A stretch of 64,000 nt of DNA, taken from the NCBI RefSeq assembly GCF_963169125.1, contig NC_084796.1, positions 218,512,448-218,576,447 on the forward strand, in the 5' to 3' direction. The position numbers and the translations under genes were made by a program. This stretch comes from Humulus lupulus. Taxonomy: Eukaryota > Streptophyta > Magnoliopsida > Rosales > Cannabaceae. The notes under the pieces were generated by a model. It had not been told where the DNA came from, searched no databases, and saw only the letters and a program-made list of their open reading frames with translations. This document shows, piece by piece, positions 12,558-24,554 of the stretch. How positions within the stretch are numbered: the first letter of the stretch is position 1; the number at the start of each line of letters is the position of its first letter.

Positions 12558-12579
12558 GCTCTCAACGAAAGCACCAGAA
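12558..12579 (-). other. Primer binding site of Tat element 1
   Basis: Directly downstream of the 5' LTR on the minus strand is TTCTGGTGCTTTCGTTGAGA, containing the TGG expected to pair with a tRNA CCA end. Element 2 has nearly the same string (TGGTGCTTTCATTGAGAGC). I could not match it to a specific tRNA. Confidence 0.65.
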
Positions 12580-13186
12580 TGTTGACCCTGATTTTGGGCA
12601 ACTGGCACGGAGTCAAAATACGCTTGACGTGGATGAATGCGTTGAAAAGAACGTAATAGCAAAAATAATAAGAACACGATATTTTATAGTGGTTCGGCCC
12701 CAGGATCTGGTAATAACCTACATCCACTTAGATTGTTATTGATGTAGGATTCAAAGGAGTGATCAAAGAACTAGGGTTCAATGAGTTTCACTAACCTCTA
12801 AAGAACAATACAATATGATTGATATGATCACTCTAAACTCTAGCGATTTAGAAGTCAGGAAAAGAGAAAAAAGATCCGATCCCCTTCCCTGAGCCCTCTT
12901 CATCTATTTATAAGCTCAGGAAAGATTTACATTGATTTCTTACAGATATTATTTCCTAAATAATCGGATACTCAAGAAATCATGGGAGAGAATTTCGGAT
13001 TCCATCATAACTGCCTAAGATTTCCTCCGCCCGTTACGTGCCTACGACCAGGCTGGTCGTATGAAGAGACCAATCGCATAACGCCGAACATCTTCCTGGT
13101 CGATAGTCGAACACAGGTTTTGCCCAGTGTCAGCCATGTGCAATTAATTCCTGCCATGTCATTCACTTCTGATTTTTGGGATAACA
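12580..13186 (-). repeat. 5' LTR of Tat element 1
   Basis: 607 bp, the partner of 1510-2116. It abuts the primer binding site on the inside and the CATGG target duplication on the outside. The inner end on the minus strand can fold as a GTTGCCC/GGGTCAAC stem-loop next to the primer site. Confidence 0.93.
12904..12912 (-). promoter_or_regulatory. LTR TATA box, Tat element 1
   Basis: TATAAATAG on the minus strand within the 5' LTR, in the right orientation to drive gag-pol. Confidence 0.55.
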
Positions 13187-13191
13187 CATGG

Positions 13192-14938
13192 CTCCAGTTG
13201 CGGTGAAAGACTATGTTGTTTATTCTGAAACAAAATATAAAATTAATAATTGATTAGAAAAAAACTTCATAAATTAAATGTAATATTGGATTTAAAATTT
13301 AAAATTTAATGAAACCATTGATGGAGAAGGTGTGATTTGTGACTCTAATGCTCTTTTTTCTAATAATCGACTTTGTTGTGATTCGTAGAACTTCTCCATA
13401 TTCTCTTGAACAATTCTTGCAATGTTGTTATTTTGTTCGTTTTTAAGATCTTCAACGATTTTCTCTAATTTCTTCAAACGTTCATCTTCAATCTCTTCAT
13501 GTTTGGATGATAACTGGGTTGACATCTTCTTTCCGGGTATAGGACCAAAATCTCGTAACCAACCATATTTTTCTTCGCCTAAAACTTGCTTTTATATAGC
13601 AGCCTCATCCACTACTAGTAACAATCCATCTTCAAATTGAATGAGTTTCTCTTTTCGTAACTTTACCATTTCCTTCTACAATAACAACAAAATAATAGTG
13701 TAATAGTTTTACAAAATTTAGAAGGTAAAAATTCATAATTTCTAAAAGTCGAACATACATATTTGTCCTCGGCTATTCTGTGGGTCCACTCATTCTTAAT
13801 TGTACAATGAGTTTTTTGAAACATTTCAATCTCTCCAAACTTCATTGTTTCTTGTTGTACTTTGTCATCCATTATTTGTTTTGATTTCTGTAATGCATTT
13901 AAATAATTAATAACATTAAATATAATAAAATTACAATGATATTATGCCAAATATATGTTTACCTCCTCATGTAAATACTGAATAAATGACTTAGTTCCAC
14001 CAGAATGCATAAAGGAAACACTTGATCTATTTTTTGACCCTGCAATTGACTTTTTCTACAAAATACTTTTCATGTGAGTTTTAAGAATTAAAAATTATGA
14101 AATGTGTACAAATAATTCAAGAAATGTAGGATACCTTCCATTCTTCGTTAGAGAAACATTTATTACACATCCATTGCCAATCTTCATCTCTTAGCACCAA
14201 TTTCACAGGCCGATTTTCTAATGGATTCTTACCTTCTTTAATGATATTCTTGTACTCTCTGTGACAATTATTACGATAATCTTTATAGCGCTCTGAACAA
14301 TAGTGATTGCAAATAGTTTCAAGATATGGATCTTTTTTAAAATCCATCTCGAATACATCCTGCAAAAAGAATTTCAAAAAATAAATTGTCATGCAAATAA
14401 TATTATAAAATAAGTATGGTAACATAAACATACCATGATACGAGCATATACGACTTTCTTATCCTCTAGAGGAACTTTAGCCCATCCACTATACTGAAGT
14501 GGAGCATGATGGCGTACATTTACACCAACAATGTTCGCAAATGCAGTGGCATGCATCACATGAACTCAAAGTTCTCCTTTTTTATAAGAAATCTTTAACT
14601 TACTTGCATCATCCTTTAATAAGCGTCTGACACCATCCCCACGAGTAGGGCCACGAGTTCTCTTCCTTGATTCTGTCAAATAATTGTTATATTACTTATA
14701 TTCATAATTATTTTCATAAATTTTTAATGTATATATTATCATAAGTTGTACATAAACCATTTATACCTTCTAAGGAATTGTGTGTTTCATCATTTAATGG
14801 TGTTATTGAATCATCATTGGAAGAACATGGCAAACAAGGAGGAGACTGTGTAGATGATGAAGAGTTAATATGCGTCCTCTTACGGCCAAACACCCTTCTA
14901 GTTGTTATTGGTGGATCGAGAGACTTCTCATTTGTCAT
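13192..14938 (-). pseudogene. CACTA second gene, 5' part (Ptta/En-Spm, Transposase_24-like)
   Basis: The likely start is at 14938 (MTNEKSLDPPITTRRVFGRK). Minus-strand exons include NRPVKLVLRDEDWQWMCNKC (about 14225-14145), FGEIEMFQKTHCTIKNEWTH (13842 and down) and a coiled-coil stretch KLEKIVEDLKNEQNNN (13475-13430). The DEDWQWMC and FxKTH motifs are those I associate with the Ptta/En-Spm transposase family (PF03004) encoded next to TNP2 in plant CACTA elements. These proteins are thought to bind DNA near the termini. AT-rich introns separate the exons. The gene continues at 1504-645 after the nested gypsy. Exon borders were not all resolved, and the copy looks decayed. Confidence 0.65.
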
Positions 14939-15035
14939 GATTAAAAATCTAAAAAATATAAATTTTTTATTAGCATATAATAAATTTTCATATTCAAAAC
15001 TTTACAAAAAATAAAAATAATAACACACTTTATAG

Positions 15036-18000
15036 TTAATCAATTTCATCACTCAAAGTTATATCTTCAGAATCATCGAGTAAAGCTTCTTCATTGGTAT
15101 CGTCACTATTTATATCACTTTAAACTTGATCATTATAATTTATTTGAAGTTCATTGAACAATTGATGATTATCACATTCTATATCTTCAATATCATCCCG
15201 AATAAGATTAGTATCATTTGTCATTGAATCAAAATTCACGCCAATGTCATTCGAAGATTCTTCTTGATATGCTTCAGAATTGTTGATAGTTGGATCTTCA
15301 TCATCAACTTCACCTTCCATTGGCTTTGATGGTATATCCCAGATGTGACGATGATTTACTTTTTGTACCACTTTCCAATCTTTATTATCTTTACTTTTTT
15401 TAATGTCATCCAAATAAAAAACCAAACTTACTTGATTGGCAAGAACAAATGGTTCATCTTCAAACCATTCTGAGTTGATGTTGATACAAGTAAAGTTATA
15501 TTCAGAGTACATTCTATCACTTCCATTGGTATTGTACCAAGAGCATTTGAACAATATAACTTTGTTCAAATAGAGGTAATGTACTTCCCAAATTTCATTG
15601 ATGACACCATAAAAAACACATATATTTCCATCATATTCTGCTTCAACGTGAACACCGTAGTTTTGAGTTAAAAGTCTTTCATCTCAACTTTTTGTATGGT
15701 ATCAAACTCCATTAACCATACAACTAGCATATGTACAAGCCAAAAAACTTGGTTGCATTGCAATTGCATACAAATCTTCCTGTGCTTTACCAGATATTGT
15801 TTCATTCATTTTTTTTATCTGTGATGGCAGATAAAATTATAAATGTAAGATCAAGATAAATAAAAAATTTAGAATATCAAACATTGATATTTAAACTTAC
15901 TTTATTTTCAAACCATGTTGAAAATTCATTTTTTTTTGCACTTGATTGATATCCAGAATTCCTTGAGATTGTAAGAATAATTTATGTTCTCTGTGTTCAC
16001 AATAAGTACTATGAAAGATTATTTTTATGCTAAAACCTAAATGTTGTTAGAATTTAAAAAATAAAATTATAAACTTACGTTAAATATGGTTCCAACTCAG
16101 GACAATTATTCAAAATGTACCATTGAACTTGGGTTCGTTGATCTTGAGTTAGTGTGATGGATGATTGTCTTCCAAATGGTCTTGTAGGCATGTTGAATAT
16201 TGACAGTGTCGATTGTTTTCTAATTCCAAGGTAATCAGGATTGCGCTCAGGACGATTAAAGCGTGTTTCCATTCCACGAAGATACATTGAACAAAGGTTT
16301 AGTGCCTCAGTAATAATGTATCCTTCAGCAATAGAACCTTCAGGTCGAGCTTTGTTTTTCACATATTTTTTCAAATGACCTAATTCCCTGAAATTAATTA
16401 TTTTTTCAATATATAGTAATAAAGAATTGTATTCAATGATTATTTAATTTTTTAAACTTAAGTTATATATTTTGTTATCTTTCGATTGAATATATCCATC
16501 GCATTTGTACTGGACCACCTAACTTAGCTTCTAATGGCAAGTGAACCATAAGATGAATCATCGCATCAAAGAAGGCAGGAGGAAAGATACTTTCTAATTT
16601 ACACAGCGTGAGTACAACGCCCTTTTCCAATTCGTCTAAGTCTTTCACATATAATGTCCTCGCACATAGCTTTTTGAAGAATAACGATAGCTCAGCAATA
16701 GCATCCATTACTTTCTTTTTCAAATATGGCCTTAAACCAATAGGTAACAACCTCTGTAATAAAATATGACAATCATGACTTTTCAACCCAAATAACTTTC
16801 CATCTTTCATGTTAACATTCCGAGAAATATTTGCAGCATATCCATCAGGAAATTTTACGGACTTTATGAACGTACAAAATTCTTGTCGTTCCTTCGCTGA
16901 TAATGTATAGCATGCTACTGGTTTGAACCATTTGCTCCTCTTCTTTTTCATGTGTAGCTGCTTATGAATATTTAAATCTTGTAAATCAAGTCTTGCCTTT
17001 TCAGTATCTTTAGACTTCCCATCAATACTAAATATTGTACCAACTACACTATCACATATATTTTTCTCAATATGCATCACATCAAAATTATGTCTTAGTT
17101 TTATTTTAGGCCAATATTCTAACTCCCAAAAAATACTTTTTCGCCTCCAGTTCGTGTTATTTTCATAACATGCATCCTTCATTTGTTGCTTATCGTCCTT
17201 AATGATCTTATCATTTTTACCTGCCCTACATTTCCATACACCTTTTAATTTATCTAAGATTTCATCTCCTGTTAAAATTCTTGGAGGTGAATGCCTTTTG
17301 ATTGTACCATCATACTCCATATCATTGCGCCATTGGTGGTTCGGACACAAATATCGACGATGACCTATGAAACATGTTTTTCCTCTTATTCGAAATGAAG
17401 ATGTGTCATCTTCACAAACAGGACAAGCTTTATAACCTTGAGTGCTATACCCAGATACAGTACCATATGCTGGAAAATCATGGATCGTCCACAATATTGC
17501 TGCACGCATTGTAAAAAATTCTTTATCAATAATATCAAAAGTACGTACACCATTTTCCCATAGTTCTTTCAGCTCATCGATCAGAGGTTGTAAATAGACG
17601 TCAATGTCTTTTCCTGGAGCACGACGTCCCGGAATCAATAATGCCATCATTAAGAATTCTCATTTCATGCATCTCCATGGTGGCATGTTATATGGCTTTA
17701 GTAACACTGGCCACATACTGTACGAGTTTGATAAATCACCGAATGGATTGAACCCATCTGTTGCAAATCCAAGCCTTACATTTCTAGATTCTTTTGCAAA
17801 ATCTGGATATTGTCTATCAAAATCCTTCCAAACCTCTGCCTCTGCCGGGTGTCTAAGTACACCTTCTGTATCAACACGTTCTTCCTTATGCCACCTCATA
17901 TCAGATGATGTATGGCATGACATAAAAAGTCTCTGTAGTCGTGGAGTTATAGGAAAATATTGCATCTTTTTGTGTGGGATCTTCTTGCCTTTATTTCTTT

Positions 18001-18757
18001 GGAATTTGTATCGTTCATGACCACATATAGGACATCTTTCAGCATTTTTATTCTCTTTCCAAAATAAAGCACAATCATACTCACATACATGAATAGTTTC
18101 GTACCCTAAACCAAGATCACACAACATTTTCTTAGCGTCATAATAAGATCGTGGAATTTTATTGTCTTTGGGAAATGCTTTCGAAAGTAAGTCGAGCAAC
18201 AAATCAAATGATTTGTTACTCCAACCACACATCACTTTAATGTGCATTAGATTAACAATAAATGTTAAGATTGAGAACGTTGTACATCCAAAGTATAACT
18301 CCTTTTCTGCTTCTGTAAATAAGTCAGGAAATGTATTCCTTTCATCATTGTGCTCATTTGAATCTCCAAGGTTCACAAAATCACTCTTCCTATGATATTG
18401 ACTAGCTAAATCTTCTAATGCTGGTCTCATATCGTCATTGTCTTCATCATCATCACTGTCATATGGTATGTCCTCTTCACTGTTTGATTCTACTTCTTCT
18501 TGATCTTCGTTTACTTCTGTGATATCTTCCCCGTGAAACTCGCACATAACATATTTGGTATAAAATCCTTTTACGAATATATGACGCTCAATTGTCTCTA
18601 AGTCATGATAATATAAGTTCATACATGAAACACATGGACATCGAATCTTATTTTCACCATTTAAATGCAAAGTTGATAACTTAATAAAACTCTTAAGTCC
18701 ATCAAAATACTCCACTGATAATCTATTCTTTTGGAAAATCCAACTTTTATCCATCAT
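15036..18757 (-). pseudogene. CACTA TNP2-type transposase, decayed
   Basis: The start at 18757 opens a transposase-associated domain (MDKSWIFQKNRLSVEYFDGL, then RCPCVSC and the CMN motif). The TNP2 (Transposase_21) domain follows (ERCPICGHERYKF, FPITPRLQRLFMS, DGFNPFGDLSNSYSMWPV). An in-frame TGA at 17660-17662 interrupts the conserved CMK-x-E-F-L stretch. Translation then resumes (LLIPGRRAPGKDIDVYLQPL) through a DUF4218-like part (16650-16100, with an intron near 16395-16475) and a DUF4216-like part (15569-15120: VILFKCSWYNTNG, EDEPFVLANQ). A second stop, TAA at 15120, precedes an acidic tail ending at 15036. Family proteins cut and join CACTA ends. This copy is not expected to work. Confidence 0.85.
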
Positions 18758-18780
18758 TTCTCTATTATCTTTCGAACAAG

Positions 18781-19765
18781 TAGACGATGGATTATACTAC
18801 ATTGAGAAAAATAAAATACTTAATTAGCCCTTGAATTGTAGTTATAGGGTATGATAGAGTTATGGTACAAAAAACATGTATTCGATGCACGTATAGGGTA
18901 GGATATTAGTATAAGTGTTTCTTATCCTACTCGATTACATGCATATTTTTTTTTTTTATAAATGTGTTTAATTTAAGTGCCAAATAGACACATATGTGTA
19001 AGTCTTTAATTGGTACATGCCATTATTTTTTTATGTTTTATTTAAAAAATTCATTCAAATATTAAAAATTTATTTAAAATCTGATAAAAAAATTAAAAAT
19101 CATTTAACAAAAATTTTAAATTTTTATTTTTTAAGGAATAAATACTAAATTTATTATTCATGAAACAAATTTAATTACAAAAGTAAAATAAAAATAAAAA
19201 AACCAAAAAACTTTAGAAAATCCTACTATAAATTCAAATTTAAAATAATTAAATATATAGAATTATAAGGTTCAATGATACTAAAACCAAAATAATAAGC
19301 TTATAAATAGTGTTAGAGTATTACTTAGTGCATGCAAAAATGCGACCAAATAAATCTCTAAAGAACTTAAGTTTTGCAAGTTCTTATTTCTCAATACAAT
19401 TAACTCGTGCACTAGGACTAATTAATAACATAAATCACGTACATATCATGTGTTTGATTTTTTTTATGCTTTATTGGTTTATTTGTAATTGACAAAAAAA
19501 CCAGTCAACAAGTATTAAATCTATCTCAATCCCAGAATGAGTGACTACTATCTCAGTCTATGGATGCGTGAGTAGTTTCAACGAAAAAAATCTTGAATAC
19601 TTAAACTAATAAAAAAATATTGGGAAATTTCTCTGCCAATTTTTTTTACAAAAACTAGAAGATTTCTTAAATTCCAACTTTAATTAAAAAAAATGATCAA
19701 AAATAAAGGAAAAATTAATAGAATGTCTCACAATAGTAAAATTGATAAAGTTTGTACACAATATA
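18781..19765. other. AT-rich non-coding stretch upstream of the CACTA transposase
   Basis: No reading frame of note and no clear terminal inverted repeat. It should contain the transposase promoter. The DNA is very AT-rich, with several runs of A and T. Confidence 0.5.
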
Positions 19766-20573
19766 AGGGTGTGATTGGTATAGAATTCAAATCATATTTT
19801 ATGTTTTTGAAATTTAAAAGTTGTGGGACCTAAAAAAATCTTGTTTGGTTTATCATTTTTTTAAACTCATTTTAAAAACAAATTCTAATTTATTAAAGGG
19901 ATTTAGAAAACAACATTTTCACGTTTTCAGTTTCATCCTCCTTTTTTTTCTGACTACTTTTTTCTTACATCCTCTTTATATTATTCCTATTATTAGGCTG
20001 TTTACATTTTTTTTTTTGGAAAGTGCTGTGTACTCGACTTTTTCTTAATTGACAATTTTTTTTTCTTTCTTTCTAGTGTTAGACTATTTAGTCTCTATTT
20101 TTTTATATATATAAAAAGGGGTATTTTCTTCAATTTAAAATTTCTATCCAACTATATATATTTGTTAAAATATTCCATTGTAAAATTATACAAGGGGATA
20201 TCACTTGATTCTAATTTATAATATATTTTTTAAAATAAAATTAAGCTAATGATAAAATATTTTATAAAATAAAGATTACAAAAAAAATTACTATTAATAA
20301 ATAAATACAAATTTATCATTTCAATTCTATACTAAAAGTTAAATATTAGCAAATAAAAATAGCTAACAAAGTAAAAAAAAAAATTAATTCCACAAATTGT
20401 AATTTGAGTTTTATATTTTTAGATTATCTACCAATCATATATTCAGTTTTTTAAAACTAAAAAACAGCTAACAAAGTGCAACCAATCACATTTTCATAAA
20501 CATGTTTCCAAACAATGAATTCAAATTTTTATTTCAGAATCACACTTTTCAAATCGTGAACCAATCAGGCCCT
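19766..20573. mobile_element. hAT-like non-autonomous element (MITE), about 808 bp
   Basis: The ends are inverted repeats: AGGGTGTGATTGGT on the left and ACCAATCAGGCCCT on the right, matching at 12 of 14 positions. The motif resembles the common plant hAT terminus (AGGGCCTGTTTGG-type). The interior is AT-rich and non-coding. Flanking 8-bp sequences (ACAATATA and AAAATACT) match only partly, so the target duplication is unproven. Confidence 0.5.
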
Positions 20574-20939
20574 AAAATACTTTTTTAGAAAAATTATTAA
20601 TAAAGAAGCTCATTCCACAATCGAAAACATGTACTACCACATAATTAACTTTGAAATTTTATGAATTCAAACGAGGTATTTCTATCAATGGAATATAAAG
20701 TGTGTTATGTTATATGGGCAAATAAATAATTTTATTAAATTAATATTAAATCAAAAAGTGTGGCTATTTTCCTTTCTCTAAGTATTTTATTTTTCTTTTT
20801 AATTTTATTTCTAAATTAAAATGAAGTAAAAGATAAAATCATTACAACCAATATTTTAAAATTATAATACATTTTTTTAAGCAATATTTTAAATTTTAAA
20901 TAGTTTCAATATTTTTGGGGTTTTTGTTTGTTCCGTGTG

Positions 20940-21430
20940 CTTAATCCCTCTTTCTCTCACCCTTTCTCACGACTTCAGCTAAATTAACCTAATTCGAGAG
21001 CCCCATTTTGTTTTCTTCTTCATATTTCTCCTATACACTCACAAAGCCCTAGCTTCATCTCACTGTAATCTCTCTATCTCTCAATTGAAATCAAACCCCA
21101 AACCCCATTATTCTTCCCCTCTCTCTCTCTCGTATTCCAGCTCCCTCTCACTCTAGCTCTCTTTGTGTCTCTTATTCAAAGTTTTATTCTTCTATTCCCT
21201 CTCTCTCTCACCCTTTCGCCCAGCTACCATAGCTAATAAAGTTGAAAAGAAAAGCCCCATTTAATTTTCTTCTTCATATTCCCCTATACACTCTCAAATC
21301 CCCAGCTCCCTCTCACTCAATTGAAATTAAACCCAGACCCCATTATTCTTCCCCTCTCTCTCGTATTCCTGTCTCCCTCTAACTCTAGCTCTCTCTGTCT
21401 CTCTCATTTGAAGTCGAGGGTCCATGACTA
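20940..21430 (+). repeat. CT-rich leader, tandemly duplicated
   Basis: Two imperfect copies of a roughly 200-bp CT-rich segment lie at about 21000-21180 and 21245-21420. Shared strings include CCCCATTATTCTTCCCCTCT and TCTTCTTCATATT. The composition is that of a plant 5' untranslated leader. It sits just upstream of the receptor-kinase fragment in the same orientation. Confidence 0.6.
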
Positions 21431-21457
21431 ATTTGATAATGGTGAGATGAATAGGGT

Positions 21458-21830
21458 TTTTTTGGGTTGTCGAATTTGATGAAGCCTGCGGCGGAGGTGC
21501 TTGGTAATGGCGGGTTAGGGTCAGCCTATAAGGTCGCTATGGTCATTTGGGCTGTCTGTGGCGTTCGACGTCGAGATGAGGCGGTTCGGTGGAGAGAGGA
21601 GAAACTGTTGGTCTCCGAGTTCATTCCTAAAGGCAGGTTTTATGCACGGTAAGAGAAATCTCCACATACACACACAAACACAAAATCATATTCTTTCACA
21701 GTCATTAATTTATTAATATAATCCTTCTAAACTAATCCAAGGAATTGCCAAGGGATCCAATCTCAAGTCCAACAATGTCCTCTTGAACCACAACCATGAA
21801 CTAATGCTCAGTATGCTTTTCACCTCTGAT
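21458..21830 (+). pseudogene. Pollen receptor-like kinase (PRK-type LRR-RLK) fragment
   Basis: The frame near 21467 reads LMKPAAEVLGNGGLGSAYKV, very close to the glycine-rich ATP-binding region of PRK-type pollen receptor kinases. REEKLLVSEFIPKG follows about 30 codons later, and GIAKGSNLKSNNVLLNHNHE around 21740-21790 matches the catalytic-loop region (HGNLKSSNVLL in intact members). The intervening parts are deleted or frameshifted, the His-Gly of the loop is gone, and the LRR, transmembrane and C-terminal regions are absent. It is a non-functional gene scrap, the first of two kinase pieces lying in tandem. The match is from memory of the family motif. Confidence 0.7.
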
Positions 21831-21969
21831 GAGCCCCAGCAACGCAGCATCATTATGAGCCCCAACGATCTTCACATAGGTAAAGCTTGGTTTTTTTTTT
21901 TCTTGTTCTGTTTTGGGTAGGCTTGAATTTGGTTTTAATTTTTTTTCTTCTGATTTCCTTAGTGTACAC

Positions 21970-22441
21970 AGATTATATACACACATATATATATATATAT
22001 TGGTTAAAGGTGGGAACTTGGTCTAGCTCATATATATCATTGACAGTTATGGGAAATGCAACTTGATATGAGTAATTTTAACCCAAATGAATTTTTAGGA
22101 GAATTTCTCAAAATGACTGTTAAGAATGCCAAAACATTTTTGACCTATTATGACAATACATCTAAAGTTACAAATATTATTACTACAACTAGGACAAGAG
22201 ATGACAAATATTTTGACTGTCCTGGAAAAATCATTTCAATTGAAACTTGTAAAAGTCATTTTGGTAACACATTTCTCCAAAAGAAACTGTCCTCTGCATG
22301 GAAGAAACATAGCCAAAAAAAAGTCATTTTGGTAAAAGTCACATGGAATCAAGTTGTACTAAAACGTATGGTTTGATACCTGAAGCAAAAATTTAGTTTC
22401 ATACTTCTAAAATGACTTTGGATACAAATGTCATTTTATAC
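21970..22441. other. Non-coding stretch with (TA)n, unassigned
   Basis: Contains a TATA dinucleotide run (about 21983-22000) and a weak open stretch at 22056-22376 with no recognised domain and a composition like its surroundings. I do not call it a gene. Confidence 0.35.
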
Positions 22442-22679
22442 TACTTCTCAAACATCTGTCATAAAACTTATAATCTCGATTCAAATATTTATCAAAGGTA
22501 CAATATTGTAATACTCTAGAAATATTCTGTGAAAGACTCAGAATATCTTTTTTTTTCTTTTCTTTTCTTTCTCTATCTCTCACTCAAAAATCTTGAAGCT
22601 TGAGAAGAAGAACAAAGTATTCTTCTTCTTTATGCTTCTTACTTAGTCTTTTTGTGCTCTTTTTTTGGTTCTCTGGTGT
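22442..22679 (+). repeat. 238-bp direct repeat, copy 1
   Basis: Nearly identical to 24316-24554 (a handful of mismatches and small T-run differences). It contains CTCACTCAAAAATCTTGAAG and a pyrimidine-rich stretch. It could be a duplicated leader or a small unclassified element. Confidence 0.7.
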
Positions 22680-24315
22680 TGTGTAAGTCAAAAAGACTTG
22701 GATTTTTAGGTTCACCATCATCAGAAGAAGGAGAAGACCAGAAAAGAAAATGAATGGTTCGGTTCTTGATGGTATAATTAATAGGCTTCTTGAAGTTAGA
22801 ACAAATCCTAGGAAGCTTGGTTTTTTTCTTGTTTTGTTCTTGGGTAGGCTTCAATTTAGTTTTAATTTTTTTTTTCTGATCTGTTCTAATAATAGAGAAC
22901 TAAGAAAGTCATAGAAGTGTCTCTACATAGCAGTAATAATTGACATTTTATTATATATATATTTATAAACATATATGCTCTGCACAGAAAGATTTAAGAA
23001 ATGAAGTTTCAATGATTTGTGTATACTATTTTACTATAATTGTGATAATGTACTAGTGTATTGACTAGCTAGTGCACTATTAGTAATATGAGTGAAATAA
23101 AATTAATATTTAACTCATTTTTATTAAATAAATTCAATTTAGAAAAATAGATATGTCTATGATGCTTGTTATTGAGTAATTGATTTCAATGGATATTGTT
23201 TTAGTAAAAAAATATAGTAGGGAGTTCAAACCTGATATTGATATTTGGTACTAGTTCCTTCTATATTTTTTCTAATTGAAGCACCTGAAATAGAAAGAAA
23301 TAAATAAATTTTAAATAAAGAAGCATATCATATAAGATAAGTGAACTAGTTACTTGTTCTTTGTATTTTTTTTTCTTTGATTATAGATTTCCATCAAAGA
23401 GTGTTTGATTTGTTTGATCAAAATGTCAGAAAACACCTAATGAATCTTCAAGAAAGTATAACAACATTCATAAGAAAAAAGAGATGTATATGTCTATGAT
23501 CAATGTTTTTATTTCCAAGTTAATTTCAATGCATATTGTTTTAGTGAAATATGGTAGAGAGAATGAAAACCTGTTTGTCAGTGCCTTCTCCTTACACCCA
23601 GTTGAAGCACCTAAAGAAATTTTTTTAATTAAATAATCAAACCAATATAGCCATGATATTTAATCAGTATATGCGATACATACCTCAACAAAATGTCGAT
23701 GAACAAGTGAAAAAAAAAGAGATACTTACTATATATATTAATTTTCTTAGATAGTATCCTCCTTGAAAAACTAAAATTCAAATTTCAAATTAGTTATTTG
23801 TAATTTTTTTAATTAATACTTTTATTTCCTATATTTGTGCTGATTATATGTGAGATATTTATATTTAATGAAATAAAAATTTGAAAATATTAAATTGTTT
23901 TTTTATAATTAATTTTTATTATATTTCCTACTTTACAAAAATTAAAACTAAATTTACATTTTATACTGAATGGTTGTTGTTTCCTAAATATGTGGTTATA
24001 GTTAAGTAAAATATTTTTTAATTATTAAAATACTGAATATGCATATATATATATAATAGGTTAGTTTTTTAAATTATGTCAAAGATATTTGTATTATTGA
24101 CCCATATACATAGGAATCAGTTTTGGTGAGTCATATATTTGGATTTGGCTGTAATCACTCTAACCCGCACCAAAGCGATCAAAACATTGAACAAAAATCA
24201 TGCACTCAAGCCTTATCCCAACATTATTCACATACAATTTAAACCAACAAACATGTACACAACACAGAAACATCCTTCATTTCCTTAATGTATACATATT
24301 ATATACACATATATA
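22680..24315. other. AT-rich non-coding DNA between the 238-bp repeats
   Basis: No coding potential seen. The stretch 22818-22886 repeats part of 21890-21960 (TAGGCTT then TTAGTTTTAATTTTTTTT-like), so duplications extend beyond the 238-bp unit. Confidence 0.4.
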
Positions 24316-24554
24316 TACTTCTCAAACATCTGTCATAAAACTTATAATCTCGATTCAAATATTTATCAAAAGTACAATATTGTACTACTCGAGAAATATT
24401 CTGTGAAAGACTCTGAATATATCTTTTTTTTCTTTTCTTTTCTTTCTCTATCTCTCACTCAAAAATCTTGAAGCTTGAGAAGAAGAACAAAGTATTCTTC
24501 TTCTTTATGCTTCTTACTTAGTCTTTTTGTGCTCTTTTTTTGGTTCTCTGGTGT
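24316..24554 (+). repeat. 238-bp direct repeat, copy 2
   Basis: Partner of 22442-22679 in the same orientation. The sequence just upstream (ATTATATACACATATATATA) also resembles the (TA)-rich tract before 22000. Confidence 0.7.

Larger units (their letters stand above)
1510..13186 (-). mobile_element. Tat-lineage Ty3/gypsy LTR retrotransposon (element 1), nested in CACTA
   Basis: Two 607-bp LTRs (1510-2116 and 12580-13186) start TG and end CA. They flank a minus-strand gag-pol and a plus-strand accessory gene. The 5-bp target duplication CATGG is perfect (1505-1509 and 13187-13191), so this is one clean insertion into the CACTA second gene. By-eye alignment gives about 25 LTR mismatches (4.1%), roughly 1.6 million years at 1.3e-8 per site per year. 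Tat lineage is inferred from the second (archaeal-type) RNase H after RT, the lack of a chromodomain, the long spacer between pol and the 3' LTR, and the antisense gene there. It is inactive: at least seven in-frame stops in gag-pol. Confidence 0.93.
645..18760 (-). mobile_element. CACTA (En/Spm-type) DNA transposon, decayed, split by a gypsy insertion
   Basis: Two minus-strand gene relics have the usual CACTA order: a TNP2-type transposase (18757 to 15036), then a Ptta/En-Spm second gene (14938 to 13192 and 1504 to 645). The span is inflated by the nested 11.7-kb gypsy at 1510-13186. No left terminus is visible, because it is replaced by a gypsy fragment. A CACTA-type right terminus exists at 30237. 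Whether that belongs to this copy, which would make the element extend to 30237 with captured gene fragments inside, is an open question raised in the findings. Confidence 0.7.

Noticed and set aside
22056..22376. Open stretch of 106 codons
   Set aside because: No domain, AT-rich composition like the surroundings, and an overlapping alternative frame of similar length.
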